This document shows, piece by piece, positions 1 to 8,852 of a stretch of DNA of 64,000 nucleotides. This stretch comes from Azospirillum sp. TSH64 (GTDB lineage Bacteria > Pseudomonadota > Alphaproteobacteria > Azospirillales > Azospirillaceae), in NCBI RefSeq assembly GCF_003116035.1, contig NZ_LGQW01000015.1, forward strand, positions 4,814,212-4,878,211. Direction: 5' to 3'. Under the pieces are notes generated by a model that saw nothing but the letters and a program-made list of their open reading frames with translations, made no database searches and had not been told where the DNA came from. The first letter of the stretch is position 1. Every line of letters starts with the position of its first letter. The translations under genes and the position numbers were made by a program.

Positions 1-3000
1 CAATCCTCAAGAGCGCCGGACGCCTGCCGCTGGATCTGGTGGTCGAGGATGGCGGAACGCTGGACGACCTGCGCGAGCGCCTCAGCCTGGAATGGCCGGT
101 GGAGGTGCTGCATCTGTCCTGCCATGGCCTTGCCGGCCGGGACGGCACACCGCCGATGCTGGCTCTGGAGGATGAGCTTGGCGCCTGCGACGCCATCGAC
201 CCGGTGGTCTTCCTCGACGCCCTGGGGCCGGACCGTCGCCCGCGCCTGCTGTTCCTGTCGGCCTGTGAGACGGCGGCGGATGCCGCCGGGGTCGATCCAT
301 TCATCCTGCCGATGATGGCGGCGGGACAGCCGGCGGCCATCGGCTGGGCCGGATCGGTCTATGACAGCAACGCCAGCGCCTTCGCCGCGGCACTCTATCA
401 GCGGATCGCTGGCGGTGACCGGCTGGAGGCGGCGGCTTTCTCCGCCCGTCGCGCAATGCTGGCGCCGCCGAACGGGCAGAACCGTCTGCCCCACTGGCAC
501 CTCGCCCGGCTGTTCCTGAGCGGCGATGGCGGCGGCGCCCTATGCCGGCCACGGGCGCGGCGGCGGCAGCGGCCGTTCGACCATGCCGAAAGTCGCTTTT
601 TCGGCAACAACAGGAAGGTGCCGGTGGTCGGCCGCACCGGCTTCGTCGGCCGGCGACGCGAGGTGCAGCGTGCCCTGCGTGTCCTGCGCGACCGGCCGCG
701 CGGCTGTGCCGGGCTGCTGCTGCATGGCGCCGGACATCTGGGAAAATCTAGCCTCGCCGCCCGCATCGCCGACCGGATGACCGGGCATGAGCCGGCGGTG
801 GTCTATGGCGCCTGCGACATCGATTCTGTGTGGGAAGCGCTGGCCGTTGCCCGTCCCGGTTTCAATGACCGGCTGGGGCTGGACCCGGCGGTTTTGCGCG
901 GCCGGCCGGATGCGATCCACGCCGCCATGCGCCGCGTGCTGGAAGGGCCGTTGCGGGATGAGCCGGTCCTGCTGGTGCTGGACGATTTCGAACAATGCCT
1001 GGACCTATCGGCCACCGGCCGTCCGACGGTGAAGGTCGCGGCGCTGCCGGTGCTGGAGGCACTGCTGCGTGCCTTCGTCGAGTCCTCGGGCGACAGCGCG
1101 CTGCTGATCACCTGCCGGTTCCGCTTCGCCCTGGCGGAACGGCTGAAAGGGACATTGGAGGAAATCCCGCTTCATCCCTTCGATACCGGCACCCGTCTGA
1201 AACAAGCCACGAGCCGGCTGCGCGACTGCAAATCGGGCGATCTCGCCGATGATCTGCTGGAGCGTTGTATGGAGGCGGCGCGGGGCAATCCGGGGCTTCA
1301 GGATCTGCTGATCGCACTGGCGTTGAGCGCCCCGGACAAGGCGGAGCGGGCGGTGGCGGCGCTGGACGGTTGGCTGGCCGGCACCGAACGGCCGGACGAC
1401 GCGGAGTGTGCCGAGCGGCTCGACCATCTGATGCTGGACACGCTGTGGGAATGCGTCGATGCGGACGGGCGGCGGCTGTTGCGTGCCGTCGCCGGCATCG
1501 AACTGCCGCTGCCGCTACCAGCCTTGTCGGTTCTGGCTCGCCATGTCGGGATGGCGGATGCGGCGTTCGACCGGCTGCTGTCGCTGTCGGTGTTCGACCT
1601 GTTCCGCGACGTGGTGGAGCCGGACCGGCCGGCGGCCGCTGCCTGCCACTTGCTGACTCCCCGCATAGTGGCGCTGGAGTCGATGACCGAGACCGAGACT
1701 GCGGACATCGCGCGGGCGTTGCTGCCGGCGCTGTTCCTCGAATGGGAGGATGATGGTAAGCGGCCATTTGAGGCCGATGTAGTGCTGACAGAGCTAGCGT
1801 TGCGAGCCGGTGACAGAAATGTGCTACAGGCGGCTGCGCATCATACTATTTGTTATCTGATTGAGACGCATCGTTATCGTAGAGCGGCTGAAATGGGCCG
1901 CTGCTCAATTATGTTGATCGAGGGCGGTGGCTTGTCGCCGCCCGTGCAGCTACTGCGACAAGTAGCCAGAGCCACATTATTGACTGGTGATGCTGGGTTC
2001 GCCCATAAATGTTTGGGACGAGCAATGGAAAGGTTGAGTGAGGTTGCCGGTTCCAATGATTTAGGAGGAATTCGTACAGAGTATGCGCGACTGTTGGCTC
2101 AGGATGGTAAACCCGAGCAGGCTCTAGAAGTATTCAATATTAATCTTGAGCTTTACCGAGATCAGGGAAATAAGCGCTCTTGCGCCATCGTATTGGGAGA
2201 AATCGCGCGCTTAAAGGCTAATCGTGGTTTTGTCGTCGAGGCATTATCACTATATGATGAAGCGCTTAGCCTGGTTAATGAGCTTGGCGACATGCAAGGT
2301 CGAGCGGTTACGCTAGGAGAAATTGCTCGTCTGAAAGCCAATCGCGGATATTTGGATGATGCGCTTTCTCTTTATCATGAGATTCTGGAAATAGTTACAG
2401 ACCTTGGTGATGTGCAAGGGCGATCAGTTATATTGGGAGATATCGCTCGCCTGAAAACTAATGTTGGGTGCTGGGATGATGCATTGTCTCTTTATCAAGA
2501 GATTTTGGAAATAGTTAATGATATTGGCGATGCACAGGGTCAGGCGGTTGCGCTAGGAGATATTGCTCGCCTGAAAGCCAAACGTGGATTTACGGATGAA
2601 GCATTGTCATTACACCAGGAAAGGCTTGCAATTGTTAGCAAGCTCGGAGATGTCTGGGCTCGAGCTGCTGCGTTAGGAGATATCGCGCGTTTAAAAGCTG
2701 ATCGTGGTTTTGTGGACGAGGCGCTTTCTCTCCATGAGGAGGGGCTTGCGATTTACCAGCAACTTGGAGATGTAAGGTCACGAGCTGTGACGCTCGGTGA
2801 CATTGCACGTTTAACGGCCGCCCGTGGCTTTGTGGACGAGGCGCTTTCTCTACAAGGGGAAAAACTTGAGGTTGTCACTGATCTTGGCGATATACGGTCA
2901 CGAGCTGTAACACTTGGAGACATTGCGCGTTTAAAAGCTGGTCGTGGCTTTGTAGATGAGGCGCTGACTTTGCACCATGAGCGGCTTGCGATCTACGAGC

Positions 3001-3440
3001 AGCTTGGCGATGTACAGTCGCGTGCCGTAGCGCTTGGAGACATCGCGCGTTTAAGGGCTGGCCTTGGTTTTGTGGATGAGGCCCTATCTCTGCACGATGA
3101 GCGGCTTGCAATCTACGAGCAACTAAGTGATTTAGACGGGCAAGCTAATTGTCGGTGGTCCAGGGCGATACTTCGCTTGGACAAACCAGAAATCGAAGAT
3201 GGAGAGTTCGAATCTGCTTTGGAAGATCTAATATTTTCCTATCGGATCCTGAAAGAAATCGGTCAAGCCGATGGAATAGCTACGGTTGGATTCGATTTGG
3301 CGCAGTTGCTAGAGGCCTTTGAGCAGTATGGTGAGGCTCGTGCCATTGCTAATCGGTCTTTAGAGATATACATCCAACTTCGTTGGACTAATGCAGCCGA
3401 GACCGTTCAAGAATTCATTGCTAACTTGCCGTCTGACTGA
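1..3440 (+). CDS. CHAT protease / STAND NTPase / TPR-repeat protein (5' partial)
   Basis: The frame is open to the window edge, so the N-terminus is missing. I number from the GTG at 39. A CHAT (caspase-like) domain covers about residues 1-165, with the His of LSCHG (H29) and the Cys of LSACETA (C76) forming the expected dyad. A P-loop NTPase follows: Walker A GAGHLGKS (230-237) and Walker B LLVLDDFE (311-318), fitting a STAND-type switch. The C-terminal part is TPR repeats of exactly 40 residues with consensus LGDIARLKA-RGFVDEALSL. CHAT proteins are proteases, and STAND-TPR proteins are typically signal-triggered switches, often in immunity or cell death. The target and trigger here are unknown. 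The half after about 1750 has much lower GC than the first half. The gene stands alone with a 250-bp AT-rich gap behind it. Confidence 0.85.
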   Translation, partial: ILKSAGRLPLDLVVEDGGTLDDLRERLSLEWPVEVLHLSCHGLAGRDGTPPMLALEDELGACDAIDPVVFLDALGPDRRPRLLFLSACETAADAAGVDPFILPMMAAGQPAAIGWAGSVYDSNASAFAAALYQRIAGGDRLEAAAFSARRAMLAPPNGQNRLPHWHLARLFLSGDGGGALCRPRARRRQRPFDHAESRFFGNNRKVPVVGRTGFVGRRREVQRALRVLRDRPRGCAGLLLHGAGHLGKSSLAARIADRMTGHEPAVVYGACDIDSVWEALAVARPGFNDRLGLDPAVLRGRPDAIHAAMRRVLEGPLRDEPVLLVLDDFEQCLDLSATGRPTVKVAALPVLEALLRAFVESSGDSALLITCRFRFALAERLKGTLEEIPLHPFDTGTRLKQATSRLRDCKSGDLADDLLERCMEAARGNPGLQDLLIALALSAPDKAERAVAALDGWLAGTERPDDAECAERLDHLMLDTLWECVDADGRRLLRAVAGIELPLPLPALSVLARHVGMADAAFDRLLSLSVFDLFRDVVEPDRPAAAACHLLTPRIVALESMTETETADIARALLPALFLEWEDDGKRPFEADVVLTELALRAGDRNVLQAAAHHTICYLIETHRYRRAAEMGRCSIMLIEGGGLSPPVQLLRQVARATLLTGDAGFAHKCLGRAMERLSEVAGSNDLGGIRTEYARLLAQDGKPEQALEVFNINLELYRDQGNKRSCAIVLGEIARLKANRGFVVEALSLYDEALSLVNELGDMQGRAVTLGEIARLKANRGYLDDALSLYHEILEIVTDLGDVQGRSVILGDIARLKTNVGCWDDALSLYQEILEIVNDIGDAQGQAVALGDIARLKAKRGFTDEALSLHQERLAIVSKLGDVWARAAALGDIARLKADRGFVDEALSLHEEGLAIYQQLGDVRSRAVTLGDIARLTAARGFVDEALSLQGEKLEVVTDLGDIRSRAVTLGDIARLKAGRGFVDEALTLHHERLAIYEQLGDVQSRAVALGDIARLRAGLGFVDEALSLHDERLAIYEQLSDLDGQANCRWSRAILRLDKPEIEDGEFESALEDLIFSYRILKEIGQADGIATVGFDLAQLLEAFEQYGEARAIANRSLEIYIQLRWTNAAETVQEFIANLPSD
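2193..3152 (+). repeat. eight tandem 120-bp repeats encoding TPR units
   Basis: Eight units start at 2193, 2313, 2433, 2553, 2673, 2793, 2913 and 3033. Each is exactly 120 bp (40 codons) and begins with Leu-Gly-Asp/Glu-Ile-Ala-Arg-Leu. A more diverged unit precedes them. The last four are the most alike, which suggests recent duplication. The repeats lie inside the CHAT-STAND-TPR gene and keep its frame. Confidence 0.95.
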
Positions 3441-3690
3441 CTGAAATTTTTAATCATTTAGGTGTCTGATGTAAATATTTCAGGGCAATCGCTGGCGACG
3501 CGCGGTTGGGAGGCTCATAGGCAGGTTCGAACACATGTGAGTCGCAATAATAATAATAGGAGTAATGAAACTGTCCGGCCCCCTTACCTCGCTTGCTCAA
3601 TGTTCTCCTTTTAGTTGTGCACCTATCTCCTCCCAGAGCGAGATTTCGTAAGATTTGAGTTCTTTACAAAACTGATAACGCGGCCTCAGC
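3441..3690. other. AT-rich intergenic gap
   Basis: A 250-bp gap between the CHAT-STAND-TPR gene and the end of glgA, which converge. It holds a run of AAT triplets near 3547-3558. A 28-codon frame at 3565-3651 has AGGAG only 2 bp from its ATG, so I do not call it a gene. No clear terminator hairpin was seen. Confidence 0.5.
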
Positions 3691-5157
3691 CTAACGCCCA
3701 AGCCCCCGATACAGCTCCATGTACTCCTCCGCCGGCCCGTGCCAGCCGAAGTCCCGCGTCATGGCGCGGCGCTGCATCGCCTGCCAGCGGTCGGGCTTGC
3801 GGTAGACGCTCATCGCCCGGCGCAGCGCCCACACCAGTTCCTGCCCCGTCGCGTTGACGAACTGGAATCCCGTCGCGCTGCCGTCGGCGCTCGCCGCCGG
3901 GTTGGCGTCGATCACCGTGTCGGCGAGGCCGCCGGTGCGGCGGACCAGCGGCAGGGTGCCGTATTTCAGGGCGTAGAGCTGGGTCAGGCCGCAGGGCTCC
4001 GACCGCGACGGCACCAGGAACAGGTCGGCACCGGCCTGGATGCGGTGGGACAGCGGCTCGTCATAGCCGATGCGCACACCGATGGACTGCGGATGCCACT
4101 GGGCAAGCTGGCGGAACCCGGCCTCGCTGGAGGCATCGCCGCTGCCCAGGACCACCAGTTGGCCGCCCCAGGACACCCATTGGCCCGCCGCCTCCAGCAC
4201 CAGGTCGAGGCCCTTGTGCCAGGTCAGGCGGCTGACCACGGCGGCCAGCGGCGCGTCAGCGCGGCGGTCCAGGCCGAAGGCGGATTGCAGGTCGGCCTTG
4301 CAGGCGTCCTTACCACCAAGGTCGTCGGGGGTGTAGCGGGCGGGCAGATGCGGGTCGGTCGCCGGATCCCACACCGCGTAATCGACGCCGTTCAGGATGC
4401 CGGTCAGCACGTCGGAGCGGGTGGCGAGCAGCCCTTGCAGGCCGGTGCCGTGCTCGGCGGTCTGGATCTCGTTGGCGTAGGTCGGGCTGACCGTGGTCAG
4501 GCGGTCGGCATAGAAGCAACCGGCCTTCAGGAAGCTGATGTTGCCGTAATACTCGACGCCATCGACGCGGAAGCTGGAGGAGGGCAGGCCGAGGTCGCCC
4601 ATCATCCAGGGGCCGAACAGGCCCTGATAGGCGATGTTGTGGATGGTCAGCACCGTGCCGGGGCGGAAGGGGCCGGCGAAACGGTCGGGGCGCAGGGTCA
4701 GATAGGCGGGGATCAGCGCCGCCTGCCAGTCATGGCCGTGCAGGATGTCGGGCCGCCACCAGGGATCGTAGGATTTCTCCGCCGCGAAGCCGGCGGCGAC
4801 CCAGGCGAGTGCGGCGAAGCGCAGGGCGTTGTCGGCCCAGTCCTTGCCGTCCGGCCCGAGATAGGGGTTGCCGGGACGGTCGTACAGCGACGGCGCCTTC
4901 AGCGCATAGGCGAGAACCCCGTCGGCGGTGCGGCCGATGCACAGCTGGGCGCGGTCGCAGCCGGGCAGGTCGGTGATCAGGTCGCCGACCTCATGCAGGT
5001 TCTGCAAACTGTTCAGGACGGCGGGATAGCCCGGCAGCAGCAGGCGGACATCGGCGCCGGCGGCGTTCAGGGCCGGCGGCAGGGCGGCGGACACGTCGGC
5101 CAGCCCCCCCGTCTTGACCATCGGGTAGCATTCGGACGTGACGTAGAGGACGCGCAT
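3691..5157 (-). CDS. glgA: glycogen synthase
   Basis: Transfers glucose from ADP-glucose to the non-reducing end of a growing alpha-1,4-glucan in the cytoplasm (GT5 family). The protein has 488 residues, normal for bacterial GlgA. The N-terminus carries the ADP-glucose binding motif KTGGL at residues 15-19. The C-terminal half has the SRSEPCGL and RRTGGLADTV segments of the second Rossmann domain. It lies 139 bp downstream of glgC on the same strand, so the two probably form one glycogen synthesis unit. A strong hairpin sits between them. No branching enzyme or phosphorylase gene is visible in the window. The ribosome binding site in front of the ATG is weak. Confidence 0.96.
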   Translation of the reverse strand: MRVLYVTSECYPMVKTGGLADVSAALPPALNAAGADVRLLLPGYPAVLNSLQNLHEVGDLITDLPGCDRAQLCIGRTADGVLAYALKAPSLYDRPGNPYLGPDGKDWADNALRFAALAWVAAGFAAEKSYDPWWRPDILHGHDWQAALIPAYLTLRPDRFAGPFRPGTVLTIHNIAYQGLFGPWMMGDLGLPSSSFRVDGVEYYGNISFLKAGCFYADRLTTVSPTYANEIQTAEHGTGLQGLLATRSDVLTGILNGVDYAVWDPATDPHLPARYTPDDLGGKDACKADLQSAFGLDRRADAPLAAVVSRLTWHKGLDLVLEAAGQWVSWGGQLVVLGSGDASSEAGFRQLAQWHPQSIGVRIGYDEPLSHRIQAGADLFLVPSRSEPCGLTQLYALKYGTLPLVRRTGGLADTVIDANPAASADGSATGFQFVNATGQELVWALRRAMSVYRKPDRWQAMQRRAMTRDFGWHGPAEEYMELYRGLGR

Positions 5158-5218
5158 CGGGAAGGCACTCGGCGATAGGCGGGAGGGGTGAAAGGCGGGA
5201 GGGTGTGGACATGGTATA

Positions 5219-5260
5219 GCGCCGATGCGGGTCCGGTGGGGAGCCGGACCGCATCGGCGC
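5219..5260 (-). repeat. strong hairpin between glgC and glgA
   Basis: Arms at 5219-5236 and 5244-5260 pair over about 17 bp with one bulged base, around a short loop. There is no T-run on either strand, so it is not a standard terminator. It may be a processing or mRNA-stability element that sets the glgC to glgA ratio; that role is inferred. Confidence 0.55.
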
Positions 5261-5296
5261 GGGCCATGGGGCAGGGGAGGGCGGCGAAATGCCGCC

Positions 5297-6568
5297 TTAC
5301 TCCTTCGGCAGCTTCTCGATCATCTCGCGGGTGATCAGGACGACGCCGCCCTCGCTGCGGTGGAAGCGCTTGGCGTCCAGCTCCGCGTCCTCGCCGACGA
5401 CGAGGCCGTTGGGGATGCTGACGCCGCGGTCGATCACCACCTTCTTCAGGCGGCAATGGCGGCCGATGTCGCATTCCGGCAGGACCACCGCCTCGTGCAG
5501 CTCGCTGTAGGAGTTGACGCGGACCGAGCTGAACAGCAGCGAGCGGCGCACGGTGGAGCCGGAGATGATGCAGCCGCCCGACACCAGGCTGTCGATCGCC
5601 GTGCCGCGCCGGTTCTCGTCGTCGAAGACGAACTTGGCGGGGGGGAGCTGTTCCTGATAGGTGAAGATCGGCCAGTCGCGGTTGTACATGTTCAACTGCG
5701 GCGTGACGTGGCAGAGGTCGAGGTTGGCCTCCCAATAGGCGTCGATGGTGCCAACGTCGCGCCAGTAGGGGGCGTCGTCCGGCGCGTCGATGATGGCGCT
5801 GTCGGCATAGTCGTGGGCGATGATTCGCGCCCCGGTCTTCACCAGATGCGGGATGATGTCCTTGCCGAAATCGCGGCTGGAGCCGGGGGTGGCGACGTCG
5901 CGCTCCAACTGCTCGTAGAGGAACTGGGCATTGAAGACATAGATGCCCATGCTGGCCAGCGCCATGTCGGGGCGGCCGGGCATCGGCGGCGGGTCGGCCG
6001 GCTTCTCGACGAAGTCGATGATGCGGCGCTCCTCGTCGATGTGCATCACGCCGAAACCGGTCGCCTGGTCGCGCGGGACGGCGATGCAGGGGACGGTGAC
6101 GTCGGCCTTGCGGTCGATGTGGTCGAGCAGCAGCGCGCCGTAATCCATTTTGTAGATGTGGTCGCCGGCCAGGATCAGGACATATTCCGGCTCGTGGTCG
6201 CGCAGGATGTCGAGGTTCTGGTACACGGCGTCGGCGGTGCCCTGGTACCACTCCGTCTCGCTGACGCGCTGCTGCGCCGGCAGCAGGTCGCAGAACTCGT
6301 TCATCTCGCCGCGGAAGACGTTCCAGCCGCGCTGGAGATGGCGCAGAAGGCTGTGAGACTTGTACTGCGTCAGCACGCCGATGCGGCGGAAGCCGGAGTT
6401 GACGCAGTTGGACAGCGCGAAGTCGATGATGCGGTACTTGCCGCCGAAATATGTGGCCGGCTTGGCCCGCCGGTCGGTCAGCTGCTTCAGACGGCTTCCG
6501 CGTCCCCCGGCCAGCACCAGCGCCACCGCACGTCGCGGTGCGAGGCGCAGATCCCGTTTGTCGAGCAT
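5297..6568 (-). CDS. glgC: glucose-1-phosphate adenylyltransferase
   Basis: Makes ADP-glucose from ATP and glucose-1-phosphate, the committed step of glycogen synthesis. The protein is 423 residues when started at the ATG at 6568, which has an AGGGGG Shine-Dalgarno about 8 bp upstream; a longer upstream frame lacks homologous sequence. The pyrophosphorylase motif GGRGSRL is at residues 21-27, followed by RAKPA and FGGKYRIIDF. The Ser in GGRGSRL replaces the more usual Thr. The C-terminal third has the left-handed beta-helix typical of allosterically controlled GlgC. It is the upstream partner of glgA. Confidence 0.97.
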   Translation of the reverse strand: MLDKRDLRLAPRRAVALVLAGGRGSRLKQLTDRRAKPATYFGGKYRIIDFALSNCVNSGFRRIGVLTQYKSHSLLRHLQRGWNVFRGEMNEFCDLLPAQQRVSETEWYQGTADAVYQNLDILRDHEPEYVLILAGDHIYKMDYGALLLDHIDRKADVTVPCIAVPRDQATGFGVMHIDEERRIIDFVEKPADPPPMPGRPDMALASMGIYVFNAQFLYEQLERDVATPGSSRDFGKDIIPHLVKTGARIIAHDYADSAIIDAPDDAPYWRDVGTIDAYWEANLDLCHVTPQLNMYNRDWPIFTYQEQLPPAKFVFDDENRRGTAIDSLVSGGCIISGSTVRRSLLFSSVRVNSYSELHEAVVLPECDIGRHCRLKKVVIDRGVSIPNGLVVGEDAELDAKRFHRSEGGVVLITREMIEKLPKE

Positions 6569-6977
6569 GGCCGTTACCCCCTTTGCCTTATTCTTGCGGC
6601 CGCTCGGCTGCGGCCAATCCATATGGAGGCGTTGACGGTGCCACATCTCGCCGCCATGTCCAATAGGCGCGGCGGACGGTTGGCATCGGCTTACCCGCCG
6701 CAAGAGTGCTTCCCAGTCCTAGGAGGAAAGGTGGGCGTATGCCCCGCCCCTCCAAACGGACTGGATGGAAGAGGTAGGGTGTTGCGCCGGCACCGCTGCG
6801 ATGCCGCCGCAATGGGCGGCTTTCGGGCCATGTCCTGCCCAAATTTTCATCATCTGCCGGAATGGCAGCCAGAATGCCGGGCAGACACGGGCTCAAAACG
6901 GGCTGCCGGCCCTGCCGTTCGGTCGAAAGCCCGGAATTTGCGGCGAAATGTCGGTTCCGAAATCTGCCTGTTTCCTG

Positions 6978-6994
6978 TGCAAACACCGGGTGCG
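6978..6994 (+). promoter_or_regulatory. possible NtrC binding site upstream of amtB
   Basis: A 17-bp imperfect dyad with half-sites TGCA and GGTGCG, 87 bp upstream of the -24 element. The spacing suits an NtrC enhancer site, but only the outer half-site bases match, so the call is weak. Confidence 0.3.
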
Positions 6995-7064
6995 ACTCGT
7001 AGGAGGGTGCCCGTTCGGATGTCCCGGCCCGGGACAACCCTGACGATTCCAAGCCGTTTTCGAC

Positions 7065-7080
7065 TGGCACGCTTCTTGTA
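7065..7080 (+). promoter_or_regulatory. sigma-54 (RpoN) promoter of amtB
   Basis: TGGCACG, four bases, then TTGTA: the -24 element is perfect and the -12 element TTGTA differs by one base from TTGCA/T. It lies 160 bp upstream of the amtB ATG. Ammonium transporter genes are classic NtrC/sigma-54 targets in Azospirillum and relatives. Confidence 0.8.
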
Positions 7081-7240
7081 ACGCTGGAAGCGTCCTTGGT
7101 CCCGTCCGCCGCCCCGTCTTTGCCGGGGACGGGGCGACCGGGACGGGGTCGCCCCAGTGCGGTGGCTTGAGCGCGGAACACCTCCGGTGCCGCGCCGGCC
7201 GTAAGGGGGTGGGAGCGATTTTGGAGAAAGAGGAGCCTCG

Positions 7241-8674
7241 ATGAACCGTCTGTTCCTTATGGCCGCACCGATGATGGCGGTTGCTCTGGGCGCGGTCGGC
7301 ATGCCGGCCGCAGCCCTTGCCCAGGATCCGGCGGCTGCCGCCGCTGCCGCGGCTGCGGCTGCCGCCGCTGCTGCCGCGCCGGCGGCTCCGGCGCTGAATG
7401 GCGGCGACACCGCCTGGATGCTCATCTCCACCGCGCTGGTGCTGATGATGACCATCCCCGGCCTGGCGCTGTTCTACGGCGGCATGGTCCGCAAGATGAA
7501 CGTGCTGGCGACGGTGATGCAGAGCTTCGCCATCACCTGCCTGATCAGCGTCCTGTGGTACGTGATCGGCTACAGCCTGGCCTTCACCGGCACCGGTGCC
7601 TATGTCGGCGGTCTCGACCGGCTGTTCCTCAACGGGCTCGACTTCTCGAAGGCCTTCGTGCTGGGCGAGGCGACGGGCTCGGGCGTCGCGACGACGATCC
7701 CCGAGCCGGTCTTCATGATGTTCCAGATGACCTTCGCGATCATCACCCCGGCCCTGATCACCGGCGCCTTCGCCGACCGCATGAAGTTCTCCTCCCTGCT
7801 GGTCTTCACCGCGCTGTGGTCGATCGTGGTCTATGCGCCGATCGCCCACTGGGTCTGGTACCCGTCGGGCTTCCTGTTCGGCCTGGGCGTGCTGGACTTC
7901 GCCGGCGGCACGGTCGTGCACATCAACGCTGGCGTCGCCGGCCTGGTCGCAGCGCTGGTGATCGGCAAGCGCAAGGGCTACCCGAAGGAAGCCTTCATGC
8001 CGCACAACCTGGTGCTGTCGCTGATCGGCGCCTCGCTGCTGTGGGTTGGCTGGTTCGGCTTCAACGCCGGTTCGGCCCTGACCGCCGGTCCGCGTGCCGG
8101 CATGGCGCTGGCCGCCACGCACATCGCCACCGCCGGTGCCGCCATGGGCTGGCTGTTCGCAGAGTGGATCGTCAAGGGCAAGCCGTCGATCCTCGGCATC
8201 ATCTCCGGCGCCGTCGCCGGCTTGGTCGCGGTGACCCCGGCCGCCGGCTTCGTCGACCCGACGGGCGCCATCGTCATCGGCATCGTCGCCGGCGTGGTCT
8301 GCTTCTGGTCGGCCACCAGCCTCAAGCACATGCTGGGCTATGACGACAGCCTGGACGCCTTCGGCGTGCACGGCGTCGGCGGCCTGATCGGCGCCATCCT
8401 GACCGGCGTCTTCGCCAAGATGTCGGTGTCCAACAGCGAAGGCGGCTTCGCCTCCGTCCTCCAGGCCGACCCGAAGGCCACGCTGGGCCTGCTGGAAGGC
8501 AACGCCGCCGCCGTCTGGATCCAGGTCCAGGGCGTCCTCTACACCATGGTCTGGTGCGCCGTCGCCACCTTCGTCCTGCTGAAGGTCGTCGATGTGGTCA
8601 TGGGCCTGCGCGTCGAAGAGGATGTGGAGCGCGACGGTCTCGACCTCGCCCTGCATGGCGAGAGCATCCACTAA
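7241..8674 (+). CDS. amtB: ammonium transporter
   Basis: Inner-membrane channel of the Amt/Rh family that brings ammonium into the cell when nitrogen is scarce. The protein has 477 residues: a signal peptide ending near ALA-Q (about residue 27), a run of 16 alanines (31-46), then eleven membrane spans typical of AmtB. The ATG has a GAGG ribosome binding site. No PII gene (glnB/glnK/glnZ) is next to it, which differs from the glnK-amtB operon of enteric bacteria but matches the single-gene amtB reported in Azospirillum. A sigma-54 promoter lies upstream and a strong terminator downstream, so it is probably monocistronic. Confidence 0.97.
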   Translation: MNRLFLMAAPMMAVALGAVGMPAAALAQDPAAAAAAAAAAAAAAAAPAAPALNGGDTAWMLISTALVLMMTIPGLALFYGGMVRKMNVLATVMQSFAITCLISVLWYVIGYSLAFTGTGAYVGGLDRLFLNGLDFSKAFVLGEATGSGVATTIPEPVFMMFQMTFAIITPALITGAFADRMKFSSLLVFTALWSIVVYAPIAHWVWYPSGFLFGLGVLDFAGGTVVHINAGVAGLVAALVIGKRKGYPKEAFMPHNLVLSLIGASLLWVGWFGFNAGSALTAGPRAGMALAATHIATAGAAMGWLFAEWIVKGKPSILGIISGAVAGLVAVTPAAGFVDPTGAIVIGIVAGVVCFWSATSLKHMLGYDDSLDAFGVHGVGGLIGAILTGVFAKMSVSNSEGGFASVLQADPKATLGLLEGNAAAVWIQVQGVLYTMVWCAVATFVLLKVVDVVMGLRVEEDVERDGLDLALHGESIH

Positions 8675-8703
8675 GAACATCCCTTTCCCACGGGTCTCTC
8701 GCG

Positions 8704-8735
8704 AAAAGGCCGCCGGTTTTCCGGCGGCCTTTTTT
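8704..8735 (+). terminator. rho-independent terminator of amtB
   Basis: A 13-bp perfect stem (8704-8716 with 8721-8733) and a TTTT loop, ending in a T-run. It starts 30 bp after the amtB stop. Confidence 0.93.
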
Positions 8736-8852
8736 CGTGTCCGATTGTTGCGCGGAGCGGAACGCTGTGGCGCGGGCGGGCCGGCTTCACGGCGGGGCTG
8801 CGAGGGACTACCTGTGGTGCATTGTCATTGTATCCGCTCAGGAGTTGCCGCC

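Larger units (their letters stand above)
6569..7240. other. long regulatory gap between glgC and amtB
   Basis: A 672-bp divergent intergenic region. Frames in it have no recognisable protein sequence and weak starts, so I call no gene. It contains the sigma-54 type promoter at 7065-7080 and a possible NtrC site at 6978-6994, both oriented to amtB. Confidence 0.6.

Noticed and set aside
2193..3152. CRISPR array
   Set aside because: The repeats are coding, 120 bp long and have no spacers.
3515..3535. GGTTCGAA word that looks like a tRNA T-loop
   Set aside because: No acceptor stem or anticodon arm can be formed around it.
3565..3651. 28-codon frame with AGGAG in front of ATG
   Set aside because: The site is only 2 bp from the ATG, the product has no known character and the region is AT-rich filler.
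6588..7181. Long frame on the minus strand upstream of amtB
   Set aside because: Its product is low-complexity, it covers the sigma-54 promoter and has no good ribosome binding site.
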